Below, in pieces: positions 47,576-58,223 of a DNA stretch of 64,000 nucleotides (position 1 is the stretch's first letter; the number at the start of each line of letters is the position of its first letter). The notes under the pieces were generated by a model, which worked only from the letters and a program-made list of their open reading frames with translations, had not been told where the DNA came from and made no database searches. Position numbers and translations under genes: made by a program. The stretch is from Sphingobacteriales bacterium JAD_PAG50586_3. Lineage in GTDB: Bacteria; Bacteroidota; Bacteroidia; CAMBQF01. The DNA is taken from assembly GCA_023213195.1 (NCBI GenBank), contig CP096135.1, forward strand, positions 3,654,842-3,718,841, read 5' to 3'.

Positions 47576-49519
47576 ATGGTTTCAATAGAAAATTTAAGTG
47601 TTCATTTTGCCGGCAGGTACCTGTTTGATGAAATTAGTTATTTGGTTAACCCTAACGACCGTATAGGTTTAACAGGGCATAACGGTGCGGGTAAATCTAC
47701 CATGCTAAAAATTATCGCGGGCCAGCAAATGCCCGAGACCGGCAAAATATCAAAACCAAAAAACTTTAAAGTAGGCTACCTTCCGCAGGAATTGCAGATA
47801 AGCGACACTACCAACCTGTTGGAAGAAACTGCCAAAGCGTTTGAAGAAGCCAAGCAACTGGAGGCTGATATTGCGCGCATGGAAGCCGAGTTGATTGACG
47901 AAAATGCAGACCACGCAGGCGATGCCTACATGGATTTGGTAAACCGTTTTTCTGAAGCATCGGAACGTTACCAGCACTTAGGTGGTGGCAACTACATGGC
48001 GCAGGTAGAAAAGATTTTGATTGGCCTTGGCTTTAAACCGGAGCAGTTTGGCCTGCACACCTCTGAGTTTAGCGGTGGCTGGCGTATGCGTATTGAGTTA
48101 GCAAAAATCCTTTTACAGCACAACGATTTACTGCTGCTGGATGAGCCTACCAACCACTTGGATATTGAAAGTATTGGCTGGTTAGAGGGATTCTTAGGTA
48201 ACTACGAAGGTGCTGTAGTTATGGTATCGCATGATAAGGCTTTTCTTGATAAGGCCACCAACCGCACCATTGAAATTGCCGGTGGCAAAATACACGACTA
48301 TAAAGCAAATTATTCTAAGTACTTAATCCTGCGTGAAGAGCGCCGCCAGCTACAGTTGGCTGCTAAAAAGAACCAGGATAAATACATTGAGCATACAGAG
48401 GAGTTAATCAACAAGTTTAAGGCTAAAAACAGTAAAGCATCATTCGCGCAAAGCTTGATGAAGAAGCTGGACAAGCTGGAGATTGTTGAGTTAGATGATG
48501 ATAAAGTACAGTCTATCCGTTTCCGTTTTCCTGAGCCACCCCGCTCGGGCAAGGTAACGGTTGATGCTAAAGATATTCGCAAATCGTACGGCGAGAAGGA
48601 GATTCTGAAAGGCATCTCTATTATGGTTGAACGGGGCGAAAAGGTTGCTTTTGTGGGTAAAAATGGCGAGGGTAAGTCTACCCTTTCTAAAGTACTGGCG
48701 GGCGTTATTAAAGACTATACCGGCACCATGGAGCCGGGCCATAACATTGCACTGGGCTACTACGCCCAAAACCAAAGCGATGAGTTGGACGGCAATAAAA
48801 CGGTATTTAAAACTATTGATGATGTTGCCCAAGGCGATGTGCGCCAACGCATACGCCAGATATTAGGTTCTTTCTTGTTTAGCGGCGATGCTGTTGAGAA
48901 GAAAGTGAAAGTGCTATCGGGCGGAGAAAAGGCCCGTTTGGCAATGGCTTTGCTGTTGCTGGAGCCACGTAACCTGCTGATAATGGATGAGCCTACCAAC
49001 CACTTGGATATGCGCTCTAAAGATATGCTTAAGCAAGCCCTTAAAGAGTATCAGGGAACGATGATAGTAGTATCTCACGACAGGGACTTTTTAGATGGTT
49101 TGGTTGATAAGGTATATGAGTTTACGGGCGGTAAGGTAAAAGAACACATTGGTGGTATTTACGAGTTTTTGGCCAAAAAGAATACCGATAACTTTAAAAC
49201 CATTGAGGCTAAAACGGTTGTTGCTAAAGAGGTGGTGGTTGAAAAGCCCAAGCAAACCCACGAGGAGCGCGAAGCGCAGAAAAACCGCGAAAAGGAGCAT
49301 AAGCGCATTGCCAATCAGGTTAATAATACTGAGGCTGCTATTGCCAAATTAGAGAAAGACCTAGCACAGGTTGAAGCCTTTTTAGCCGACCCTGATATTT
49401 ATGCCGACTTAGAGCTGCAAAGCAAATACCTGGAGCAATTCGCCCAGATAAAAGCAGAGCTGGACAAAACCATGCTGCGCTGGGAAGAGCTGAATGCCGA
49501 GCTGGAGAAGGTAGGTTAG
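47576..49519 (+). CDS. ABC-F family ATPase (Uup/YheS/EttA group)
   Basis: Two ABC domains in one chain: Walker A GHNGAGKST, signature FSGGWRMR and Walker B LLLDEPTNHLD; then GKNGEGKST, LSGGEKARL and LIMDEPTNHLD. The inter-domain linker (about 245-330) is basic and helical, and the C-terminal ~90 residues form a charged coiled coil as in Uup. No membrane segments; ABC-F proteins act on ribosomes during translation. 647 residues, intact. Confidence 0.93.
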   Translation: MVSIENLSVHFAGRYLFDEISYLVNPNDRIGLTGHNGAGKSTMLKIIAGQQMPETGKISKPKNFKVGYLPQELQISDTTNLLEETAKAFEEAKQLEADIARMEAELIDENADHAGDAYMDLVNRFSEASERYQHLGGGNYMAQVEKILIGLGFKPEQFGLHTSEFSGGWRMRIELAKILLQHNDLLLLDEPTNHLDIESIGWLEGFLGNYEGAVVMVSHDKAFLDKATNRTIEIAGGKIHDYKANYSKYLILREERRQLQLAAKKNQDKYIEHTEELINKFKAKNSKASFAQSLMKKLDKLEIVELDDDKVQSIRFRFPEPPRSGKVTVDAKDIRKSYGEKEILKGISIMVERGEKVAFVGKNGEGKSTLSKVLAGVIKDYTGTMEPGHNIALGYYAQNQSDELDGNKTVFKTIDDVAQGDVRQRIRQILGSFLFSGDAVEKKVKVLSGGEKARLAMALLLLEPRNLLIMDEPTNHLDMRSKDMLKQALKEYQGTMIVVSHDRDFLDGLVDKVYEFTGGKVKEHIGGIYEFLAKKNTDNFKTIEAKTVVAKEVVVEKPKQTHEEREAQKNREKEHKRIANQVNNTEAAIAKLEKDLAQVEAFLADPDIYADLELQSKYLEQFAQIKAELDKTMLRWEELNAELEKVG

Positions 49520-49526
49520 ATTTTCC

Positions 49527-49569
49527 AACCGCAGAGTACGCTAAGTAAATACGCAGAGCACGCAAAGTT
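49527..49569. repeat. Left inverted repeat of the GxxExxY cassette
   Basis: AACCGCAGAG-TACGCTAAG-…-CGCAGAG-CACGCAAAGTT: four CGCARAG-type units at roughly 10-bp spacing. It mirrors the right repeat at 49979-50020. Confidence 0.75.
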
Positions 49570-49602
49570 TCAGTTAGTTAAATATATACTAAACCATATA
49601 TA

Positions 49603-49980
49603 ATGACCGAAAATGAGATTGCTACTAAGTTGATTGGAATATCAATTGATGTTCATAATGCATTAGGCCCGGGGCTTTTAGAGAGTGCCTATAAGGAGTG
49701 CTTATTTTATAAGATTTCACAATCGGGTCTTTATGTTGAGAAGGAAAAGCCAATGCCTTTGATATTTGAGGCTGTCAAACTTGATTGTGGCTATCGTTTG
49801 GATTTATTGGTTGACAATAAAGTTGTAATAGAAATTAAGAGTGTTGAAGCACTTAATGATGTTCATTTAGCTCAAACACTTACTTACCTAAAGCTCGGCG
49901 AATATAAACTTGGCTTGTTAATTAACTTTAACGTAGCATTGCTAAGAAATGGAATAAAAAGAGTTGTAAATCAACTTTAA
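49603..49980 (+). CDS. GxxExxY family protein (PD-(D/E)XK nuclease-like)
   Basis: A 125-residue protein with the family motif GPGLLESAY (G-x-x-E-x-x-Y) near residue 25, followed by YRLDLLVDNKVVIEIKSVE, in which the D...ExK pattern fits a PD-(D/E)XK nuclease core. Function is undefined in general. The stop codon lies at the edge of the right inverted repeat and the start 34 bp inside the left one, so the gene is boxed by the repeats. Intact. Confidence 0.85.
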   Translation: MTENEIATKLIGISIDVHNALGPGLLESAYKECLFYKISQSGLYVEKEKPMPLIFEAVKLDCGYRLDLLVDNKVVIEIKSVEALNDVHLAQTLTYLKLGEYKLGLLINFNVALLRNGIKRVVNQL

Positions 49981-50020
49981 CCTTTGCGTTCTTTGCGAAA
50001 ACTCTGCGCCCTTTGCGGTT
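49979..50020. repeat. Right inverted repeat of the GxxExxY cassette
   Basis: Read on the minus strand it is AACCGCAAAG-GGCGCAGAG-TTTT-CGCAAAG-AACGCAAAGGTT, matching the left repeat unit by unit. It overlaps the gene stop codon. Confidence 0.75.
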
Positions 50021-50030
50021 AATCAATAAC

Positions 50031-51809
50031 CTACTTAGTTACCACAATTTTAGTGTGGTAGATAAAGTCGCCGTAGTCGTATACAAATACATACTTACCG
50101 GCGGCTACACCATCAAGACTGATGCGGTTACCGGCTGATGCGGGGAATACATTACGCACCACCTTGCCAGTCATATCAATAAGGGTAGCCCTGTCGGCGC
50201 TTTTAGGCTTGTACTCTTGGCAGAGTTTAATATCAAAATAGCCTTTTGCCGGGTTAGGAAAAACACCATCTACCACACAGTTTGGAGCAAGCATTGGCTC
50301 TGGTGTAGAGGTTAGTTTGCTGCTGTGGATAAGCGTCATAGATGCCTGAGAGAAGTTATCCTCATCAATAGTTTGTATAACGCAAGAGTCGTTGCCAAAT
50401 ATCTCAACCTTGCCCCAGCCGCTTTTAAAGTTGGTGTTATTAACGCCCATGCCACCGCCATTCCATAGTGAATCGAACACGCTGCCTTGGCCCAGTACCT
50501 GCATTACAGAGTCTATATACCAGGTAAGTTCAGGCCCTGTGCTGGCCGCGGGGCCGGTGTTAATCTCGGGCAGGCCGCTATTGGCACCATCGTCCATAAC
50601 GTTGGTATGCATGTGGCCGCTAAGCACTACAACATCTTTAATGCTATTAGCATCAAGAAAGTCTAGCAGGCCGTCTTGTTCAGCGGGGTAACCCGTCCAG
50701 TTAGCCGATATGGAGTGCGCTAACCGAAGCCCGGTGCCGCTTTGTCCACCCAAACCAAACTCAAGGTTTTGGAATAGCATAGCATACTCCAGCACCTTGC
50801 GGAACTTCCTGTTAAACATAACGCCACTAACAATAAATTTCCAGTCGGCGGTAGAGGCTTGCAGGCCGTTTTTAAGCCACTGTAGCTGTTGCGCGCCTAG
50901 CAATGTACTGCCGGGCTTAGGATCAAAATACCAGGTATTTTCAGCGGCTTCGTAGCGATAGATAGAGTCTTGCCCTGTGCCACAGTTACGCACATCAACA
51001 AAAAACACCTCAGCATTGCCATAGCGGTAGCTGTGGTACATACCCACGTTTGGCGCGGGCAATGGGTAGCCGGGAAAGTATTCATCGTAGGCATCCATCA
51101 TAAACTGGAAAGCCCCCGGCGGGGTTGGTTCGTAGTTAATCTGGTTGTGCACTATGCCTTGGTTATCTACAAAGTACGATACCGATGCATCGTTGTTCAG
51201 GTTATCAATACCATCATGGTTATCTACTACATAATCAAATACCGATGAGCGCAATACCGGAGGCATTTGTGGTTCTTGGTAACGCTTGCGGTAAGCCAGT
51301 TGCAGCTTAGCCCAGTCTATACGTTCTTCGCCGGGTATTTGGTAGTCTGGGTAGGTCCAGTCGCCGTTGTGCAGCATAAGGTCGGGTTGGTGTAGTAGCA
51401 CCGAGTTAAATGTATTGTAGGTGCCATACTCCTGGCAGCTTAATACGCCCCATGTGTAATGGTCGCGCTGGCCCACGGTAGGAAAGGTTTTAAAGTGGCC
51501 CAGAGTAAATTCCTGTTGCCCGTTACACGTCCACCCGTAGTAGTAGGTAGTCCACGGTTGCAAGCCGGTAACATTAAATATGATAGAATTGTCGCGCCCG
51601 GCACGGGTGCTATCGTTAATAATAATAGGGTTATCCAGGTTGGGGTTGTCGGCCAATGTCATGGTAACCGGCATAGGCGCATTGGTGCGCACATATACCC
51701 TTGCACTGGTTGGGGTAACCCCGCCAATAACAGGCCCGTGTGTTATAAATTGGGCATGGATATCTACAGCCGTTAATAATAGCACTAACAGAAATACGTT
51801 CTTTTTCAT
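50031..51809 (-). CDS. PhoD-like metallophosphatase with T9SS domain
   Basis: Signal peptide (cut after IHAQ), an N-terminal fibronectin-like domain typical of PhoD phosphodiesterases (GPVIGGVTPTSARVYVRT), then metal-site motifs LSCQEYG, HNGDWTYPDY, DYVVDNHDG and LSGHMHTNV. The C-terminal ~85 residues are a T9SS type A domain (VFPNPAKGYFDI, YHTKIVVTK). It is therefore an exported alkaline phosphatase or phosphodiesterase for phosphate scavenging. 592 residues, intact. It ends 11 bases from the GxxExxY right repeat. Confidence 0.83.
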   Translation of the reverse strand: MKKNVFLLVLLLTAVDIHAQFITHGPVIGGVTPTSARVYVRTNAPMPVTMTLADNPNLDNPIIINDSTRAGRDNSIIFNVTGLQPWTTYYYGWTCNGQQEFTLGHFKTFPTVGQRDHYTWGVLSCQEYGTYNTFNSVLLHQPDLMLHNGDWTYPDYQIPGEERIDWAKLQLAYRKRYQEPQMPPVLRSSVFDYVVDNHDGIDNLNNDASVSYFVDNQGIVHNQINYEPTPPGAFQFMMDAYDEYFPGYPLPAPNVGMYHSYRYGNAEVFFVDVRNCGTGQDSIYRYEAAENTWYFDPKPGSTLLGAQQLQWLKNGLQASTADWKFIVSGVMFNRKFRKVLEYAMLFQNLEFGLGGQSGTGLRLAHSISANWTGYPAEQDGLLDFLDANSIKDVVVLSGHMHTNVMDDGANSGLPEINTGPAASTGPELTWYIDSVMQVLGQGSVFDSLWNGGGMGVNNTNFKSGWGKVEIFGNDSCVIQTIDEDNFSQASMTLIHSSKLTSTPEPMLAPNCVVDGVFPNPAKGYFDIKLCQEYKPKSADRATLIDMTGKVVRNVFPASAGNRISLDGVAAGKYVFVYDYGDFIYHTKIVVTK

Positions 51810-51829
51810 AACCTGAATGGTATTAGTTT

Positions 51830-54269
51830 TTAACTCCTAAGCTTAGCCCCGGCTTTTTCAAAAGCCTTTAGCAGGCGGCCCATAGTATTGTCTATTTCCT
51901 CGTCGGTAAGGGTTTTCTCATCGTTGCGCAGGGTAAAGCTAAGTGCATAGCTCTTTTTGCCCTCTTCCAGGTTTTTACCTTCGTATACATCAAACAGGTT
52001 TACATCGCGCAGCAGCTTTTTCTCTGTATCGTAAGCCAGACGCTCCAGTTCGGCGTATTGGGTAGCCTTATCAACCAGTAAAGCAAGGTCTCGCCTAACC
52101 TCTGGATACTTAGGCAGTTCCTTGTATTTAACGGCATTGTTGCGTGCCATTTTTGTAAGGGCTGTCCAATTTATTTCAGCATAAACAACGGGCTGTTTTA
52201 TATCCAGTTCTTTAAGCAGTTTAGGGCTTACCTCACCGGCTGAAATTACCGCTATATCTTTAAAGTTATAACTGATTTCGTAGGCAAAAGCGTTGGTGGT
52301 AGTGTCTGCAATTTTAAAGCTGTCATTAGTCAAATTACAGGCTTCTAAAATAACATTTAGGTAGCCTTTTAGTGAATAAAAATCGGCCTTACGGGCTGGT
52401 AGTTGCCAAGCTTCAGCTAAGGCATTACCTGTCATTACCAGAGCCATTTTATTCGTCTCTTCGTAGCCTTTAACTGTTTTGCGGTAGGTACGTCCAAACT
52501 CATACAACTTAACATCGGTATTGCGGTGGTTTACGTTGCGGCTAATGGCTTCTAAGGCTGAGAACAGCAGCGACTGGCGCATTACATCCAACTCAGAACT
52601 TAGCGGGTTTAGCATGCGCACGTCCTCTTCCGGATTGGTTAAATCTGTTAGTGTGTGATAGCGTGCCGAGGTAAGCGAGTTTGATAAAGCCTCGTAAAAC
52701 CCTAAGGCAGATAATTTAGCTGATACAGCCTCTTTAATCTTAGCCGACCCTGCATTACCGGTATAGTTGATAGACGATTTTACGCGGGTAGGTATATCTA
52801 TATTGTTGTAGCCGTAAATGCGAAGTATCTCTTCAGCAACATCAGCTTCGCGGGTTACATCGGTTTTAAACGGGGGATAGATAAGGTAAGCCCATACCGG
52901 CTTCGCCCATAATATCAATCTCCAGTGCGTTTAAAATATGCTTAACGGTATCAATGCCTAACTCTTTACCAATAAGCGAGTACACCCTATCCATATTAAC
53001 TACTAGCTTGCGGTTGCCAATAGGTTCGGGGTAAATATCAGTAATAGATGAAGCTATAGTTCCTCCGCAAATCTCAGTAATTAAAAGTGCAGCACGCTTC
53101 AATGCATAGATAGCCATGTTAGGGTCGGCGCCACGCTCAAAGCGGAACGATGAGTCTGTTTTTAACCCATGCAGCTTAGCGGTTTTACGTACCGATACAG
53201 GGTCGAAATAAGCGCTCTCTATAAATATATCAACGGTGCTTTCGCTAACACCTGATTCTGCCCCTCCCATTACCCCTGCAATACACATAGGGTTGTTGGC
53301 GTTGCATATCATCAGCTCAGTGCCATTCAAGTTACGTTCTTTACCATCAAGCGTAGTAAATGTTGTACCCGCAGCAACGGTTTTAACAAGTATAACATTC
53401 TGGTCAATTTTGGCGGCATCAAAGGCATGCAGCGGCTGGCCAGTTTCGTGTAATACGTAGTTGGTAATATCTACCACGTTGTTGATAGGGCGCAAGCCAA
53501 TGGCTTTAATCCTATTCTCTAACCATGCAGGCGATGGACCTACTTTAACACCCTTTACTTCTAAGCCTGTGTAGCGAGGGGCGAGTGCATTGTCTGTTAC
53601 ATTAACGCTAATGCTACCCTCTATTGTTGGAGCTGTAAAAGCATCTACAGATGGCTTAGTTATTTTAAAAGCGCCATTACTTTCTATGTTCAGCTTAGCA
53701 ACCATATCGCGGGCAACACCAAGGTGCGATGCCGCGTCAACACGGTTAGGCGTTAAGCCAATTTCAAATACTTCATCGGCATAAATTTTATCTCCCCAGT
53801 ACTTATTCAATGGGGTACCAACAGGTGCATCTTCGGGCAATACAATAATACCATCGTGGCTTGCGCCTAGACCCAACTCATCTTCGGCACATAACATCCC
53901 TTCTGATTTCTCTCCGCGTATATTGCCTGTTTTTATTACCAGTTCCTTACCATCGGCAAAGTATAGTTTAGTGCCAACGGTAGCTACTGCTACTTTTTGT
54001 CCCGCAGCCACGTTAGGCGCACCGCAAACAATCTCCAGGTTACTTTCACTACCAATATCAACAGTGGTTTTGCTTAGGCGGTCGGCACCGGGGTGTTTTT
54101 CACACGTAACCACATGTCCAATAACCACACCCTCTAAATTACCTTTAATGGTTTGGTATTGCTCTATACTCTCTACCTCAAGGCCTGTATCGGTAAGCAG
54201 TTTGCCTGCATCTTCGGCATTCAGGTTTGGGTTTATATAATCTTTAAGCCAGTTGTACGAAATCTTCAT
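51830..54269 (-). CDS. pheT: Phenylalanine-tRNA ligase beta subunit, frameshifted
   Basis: Essential half of the (alpha-beta)2 enzyme that charges tRNA-Phe. Order: EMAP/OB-type tRNA-binding domain (GVVIGHVVTCEKHPGADRLS), B3/B4 editing domain (VMGGAESGVSE), B5 (LKTDSSFRFERGADPN), and the C-terminal anticodon-recognition fold (YPEVRRDLALLVD). Two single-base losses near 52892 and 52880 (G3 for G4 and C5 for C6) create the break; the corrected length is about 813 residues. Because this gene cannot be dispensable, it is the best evidence that such breaks are sequence errors. Start at 54269, 7 nt after the -7 box. Confidence 0.92.
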
Positions 54270-54275
54270 AGGTTG

Positions 54276-54283
54276 CAAATATA
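54276..54283 (-). promoter_or_regulatory. -7 box of pheT
   Basis: TATATTTG on the minus strand, only 6 nt before the start codon, so the transcript is nearly leaderless. Confidence 0.55.
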
Positions 54284-54384
54284 ATAAATAGGGGCTAGGG
54301 ACGAGGGGTTTAGGGCGATAAATATCATACCATTTAATACTGTTAATTACTGCCGACTACTAACAAGTTGCTTATCTTTACAGC

Positions 54385-55485
54385 ATGAAGTTTATCCGTC
54401 TGTTTTTCATCTTATTTGTTTTATCCTCAACACTTTCTGCACAAACCCTTAAACCGGGGTTTGATGCGTTAGAGTTTAGGCAACTGCTTTTAATGTCGGG
54501 CCGCTAGGGCGACACCCCTTGGGTTAAGGTTAAAATTGCCGTACCTGATGAATATAAGCTATCATACCGTTCACCCGAAATTGGCCTTGATAACCGTTGG
54601 GATTTATGGGAAGCTACCGGCAAACCGGCTGTTATCAGCGTTAGGGGCACTACCAGCGAAACAACATCGTGGCTGGCTAACTTTTATGCCGCTATGATTC
54701 CCGCTAAAGGCGCCCTTAAAATAAAGAATGATTACACATTTAACTACCAATTTGCCAACGATGATAATGCCCTTGTGCATACAGGCTGGACAATTGGCCT
54801 TGCCTACCTTTGGCCCGATATAAAGGACAAAATGATGGACCGCTACAACGAAGGCCAAAAAGAGTTTGTTGTTATGGGCCACAGCCAAGGCGGTGGCATT
54901 GCGTTTTTGCTGCATTCTCACCTGTATTACCTGCAACAAAAGGGTGAGTTACCGGCCGATATGGTTTTTAAAACCTACTGTAGCGCAGCACCCAAACCGG
55001 GCAACTTATACTATGCGTACGACTTCGATTTCATAACCCGCAATGGCATGGCCTTCCGTGTGGTTAACACGTCAGATTGGGTGCCCGAAATGCCCTTCTC
55101 AATTCAAACCTTAAACGACATTAACAAGGTGAGCCCCTTTGCCGATGCTAAAGGTCAACTGAAGAAGATGAAACCCGCACAGCGCCTAGTGGTAAGGCAT
55201 GTTTACAACGACCTTAACAAAGCTGTAAACCGCGCCAATAAAAAGTTCCGCAAGTACCTAGATAAAACTGCCTACAAGTTTGTAAAGAAGAGCCTGGTAG
55301 AGTTTGATAAACCAAACTGTGCTACCAGCCAAAACTACACCGTTGCAGGGCATGCCATTATATTGGCCAAAACCCCTTATTACGACGATTTTTGTAAGGC
55401 CCTTCCCCAGCATGCTTTTACCCACCACTTTATGGAGGCTTACATCTACCTGCTTAATGAAAGCTACATCAAAGTAAAGAACTAA
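54385..55485 (+). CDS. Secreted class 3-type lipase, in-frame TAG
   Basis: Signal peptide (cut after LSAQ), then IGLDNRWDLW, RGTTSETTSW and the nucleophile elbow GHSQGGGIA of the lipase class 3 alpha/beta hydrolases; a His near the C-terminus (VAGHAIILAK) may complete the triad. TAG at 54505-54507 breaks it after SGR; it lies in CTAGG and becomes CAG (Gln) if CCAGG is restored, giving RQGDTPW. About 366 residues when read through. Start at 54385 opens the signal peptide. Confidence 0.75.
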
Positions 55486-55534
55486 AAGTTTAATACTTTA
55501 TTCTACAAACCACCAACTACCAACTGCCAAGCAT

Positions 55535-55542
55535 TATATTTG
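55535..55542 (+). promoter_or_regulatory. -7 box of lutB
   Basis: TATATTTG lies 16 nt before the start codon. Confidence 0.5.
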
Positions 55543-55558
55543 TACTAGAAACAGCGTT

Positions 55559-56944
55559 ATGTCATCAGTAAGTAAAGAATTTTTAGTTGGTTCAGATAAA
55601 AAGTCGTTTGATAAGGAACACCGCCGCAAACTGCTGTGGAATATAGGCAAGTACGATGCTAAGGTTGTTATAGGCAAGCACCAGTACACCAACCTCGACC
55701 TTGCTAAACTTCGCGCATCGGCCATCAAAACCAAGGTAATACACAACTTGGATAAGCACCTTGTTGAGTTTGAAGCGGCCTTTACCAAGCGCGGCGGCAA
55801 GGTTATTTGGGCTAACGATGCACAGGAAGCCATTGATGCCTGTGTAGAAATTGCCCACGAGTTTAACGTAAAATCGGCTGTTAAGTCTAAGTCGATGATT
55901 ACGGAAGAAATACACTTTAATGAGCTTATGCCCAAGCACGGTGTAAGGCCCGTAGAAACCGATTTAGGCGAGGTTATCCAGCAATTAGATGGAGAAACCC
56001 CTTACCATATTGTTACCCCTGCCATGCATAAAAGCAAAGCCGATGTGGCTAAGCTTTTCCACGAGAAAGAAGGCATGCCGCCCGATAGCACCCCCGAAGA
56101 AATTACCATGCATGTGCGCAAGGCGCTCCGCAAAGACTACTCCGAGGCCGAAATGGGCGTATCGGGCTGTAATTTTTTAGTGGCCGATATTGGCGGCGTT
56201 TGCTTAACAGAGAACGAGGGCAATGCCATTATGGCTATTGCCTACCCCAAGGTGCATATAGCCATTGTGGGCATAGAACGTACCATACCTACCATGGCCG
56301 ATTTAGACCTTTTTTGGCCCCTGCTGGCTACCTATGGTACAGGTCAAAATGTTACGGTATACAACAGTGTAACCCTTGGTCCGCGCCAAAGCGAGGAGTA
56401 CGATGGCCCTGAAGATATGTACGTTATTTTGCTTGATAACGGCCGTACAAACCTTATGGCCCAACCCGAGCAACGCCAAGCCCTTAACTGCATACGTTGC
56501 GGCGCCTGCTTAAACGCCTGCCCTATTTACCAAAGCGTTGGTGGGCATACCTATGCAACTACCTACACCGGCCCTATTGGCTCTGTTATTACGCCCCACA
56601 TGCGCGGTATGGAAAAGTTTAAGCACTTAAGCTTTGCCTCTTCGTTATGCGGAAGGTGTACCGAGGTTTGCCCGGTTAAAATTGACCTGCACGAGCACCT
56701 GCTGCGCAACCGCCGCGACTCTGTAGACCAAAAGCTTACCACCCAAAGCGAGCGTCTTTCTATGTACTTTTTTAAAACCGCCGTAATGAGCCGTAAAACA
56801 ATGGAACGTGGCGGCGCAGGCTTAAAGAACTTCTTTATATCGGCGTTTTTTAAAGGTGCCTGGGGCGATAGGCGTGACCTGCCCAAAATGGCCCCAAAGT
56901 CATTTAACAAACAGTGGCAAGACCGGTTTAAAACGAAAAGTTAA
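55559..56944 (+). CDS. lutB: LutB-like iron-sulfur protein with LUD domain
   Basis: Residues ~70-300 are a LUD (lactate utilization) domain (VKSKSMITEEIHFN, DIGGVCLTENEGNA). Two 4Fe-4S motifs follow, CIRCGACLNACPIY and CGRCTEVCPVKI, and the C-terminal ~80 residues are basic. It belongs to the LutABC L-lactate oxidation system; lutA and lutC are not adjacent. 461 residues, intact. Confidence 0.92.
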   Translation: MSSVSKEFLVGSDKKSFDKEHRRKLLWNIGKYDAKVVIGKHQYTNLDLAKLRASAIKTKVIHNLDKHLVEFEAAFTKRGGKVIWANDAQEAIDACVEIAHEFNVKSAVKSKSMITEEIHFNELMPKHGVRPVETDLGEVIQQLDGETPYHIVTPAMHKSKADVAKLFHEKEGMPPDSTPEEITMHVRKALRKDYSEAEMGVSGCNFLVADIGGVCLTENEGNAIMAIAYPKVHIAIVGIERTIPTMADLDLFWPLLATYGTGQNVTVYNSVTLGPRQSEEYDGPEDMYVILLDNGRTNLMAQPEQRQALNCIRCGACLNACPIYQSVGGHTYATTYTGPIGSVITPHMRGMEKFKHLSFASSLCGRCTEVCPVKIDLHEHLLRNRRDSVDQKLTTQSERLSMYFFKTAVMSRKTMERGGAGLKNFFISAFFKGAWGDRRDLPKMAPKSFNKQWQDRFKTKS

Positions 56945-57056
56945 AAACTAAAAATTAAAAATTTTTCTTCTCTATAAGGGATACAATAAATAAAAGAAAC
57001 TGGTTTGATATTTTATTTTAAAAAGGATTTAAGTATCTATTTCGTTTAAAATCTAA

Positions 57057-57215
57057 AACCGAAAACATAGTGCGGTGGGCTGTCCACGCCCTGTGTGAAC
57101 TCCAAATTTCGCATGGCAACTAGAACGCGGGTTTTGTGCGAAAGCGAAATTTGAGAGTTTTTGGCGTGGTGTCTTTTTTGGTTACTTTTTGGACAAGCAA
57201 AAAGTAATGAAAGAA
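57057..57215. repeat. TTACTTT hairpin repeat, copy 2
   Basis: GTGCGGTGGGCTGTCCACGC at one end and GTGTCTTTTTTGGTTACTTT ... AAAAAGTAA at the other; the hairpin TTACTTTTTG-GACAA-GCAAAAAGTAA is perfect over 10 bp. Copy 3 at 59521-59672 shares both ends in the same order. The 56945-57260 gap holds nothing else. Confidence 0.8.
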
Positions 57216-57260
57216 AGATATTTTCCACTCACTTGTTCCGTTATATTATTTAATAGAAAG

Positions 57261-58132
57261 CTACTCTGTAGTACCCAATGCAATAATCAACTGCTCAAGG
57301 TCTTGCACCTTTTCAGGATAGCCAAGCTTTTCGTAGGCAGCTATAAGGTTGCGCAGCATACGGCGCACAATATCAACATTGGTGCAGGGCGAGTAAAACA
57401 TATCTAACGGCTGCATGTTTATCTGTTTTAAAAACGTATCAATCTCGCGCTTGCCAAACACCGTGCCCTTGCTAAAGGTGTTAATATAAAACAACACACC
57501 ATAGGGGTGGTCTTCAAGCCCTAAATCTTCAAACTCATCTTTATAAGCCAGTATAAAATGCTCGGGCAGGTTTACACCATATACAGGTAAACCAAGGCTT
57601 TGCGCAATTACCGAGTAGAGTATAGAAAGCGATAAAGGGTTACCCTTTTACTCTCCAATACATTATTCAAATACGAGTTTTGCGGTGCATGAAAGTTAAC
57701 TGTATTACCGCTGTACCCATGTATTTCAAAAATAATATGGTTCATTACCCGCACCTTTTCCAGCGCGGTAAGGTTTGGGTTTATCTCCAGCCAAATGTCA
57801 CGCTTAATAACCTCTATTTTGTTTGTTATGCGTTCTTCGTCAAGGTCGGGGTATTGGTACTTGGCTATAAGTATAGCTCCCTCCAGCAGGTTAGGGTCGG
57901 GCTTACCCGCCCATGCCTCTAGCTTGGTACGCACATTAGTAAACTGTATATTGTGTATAATATCCTCAATACGGTTTTGCACCAGGTTGTTGAACGATGC
58001 TTCCCATGCGCTTTCCAACTCCGGAATAACTTCCTCTCCGTACGACATTAACCTGTCTTTGATATTGTTAAATATATCCAAGTCCGGGTCGTCTAATAAA
58101 TCTATTAATGCGTTTACCTCTGCCTGATTCAT
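57261..58132 (-). CDS. SirB1-like transglutaminase-fold protein, one frameshift
   Basis: The C-terminal half resembles the SirB1/Transglut_core2 family: KKGNPLSLSILY, GVNLPEHFILAY, then LFYINTFSKGTV, a Cys-less transglutaminase-type core. The N-terminal half is helical with repeated Leu/Glu. The frame breaks near 57645; adding one A to the AAAA run (KKGNPLSL) restores about 290 residues. Function unknown; peptidase-like or protein-binding. Start at 58132 (MNQAEV) because an upstream ATG gives a short polar leader. Confidence 0.7.
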
Positions 58133-58223
58133 AAAATTTCTCTTCACATTGCAAGTCAATTACTAATATAGCAATTACCCACCAAAATTTCTAAAGGAGC
58201 ACCGTTTTTTTAATAGCCTGTTG

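Noticed and set aside
15982..54507. TAG recoded as an amino acid
   Set aside because: TAG ends intact genes such as gldC and ruvA, and the inferred residue would be Gln in some genes and Trp in another.
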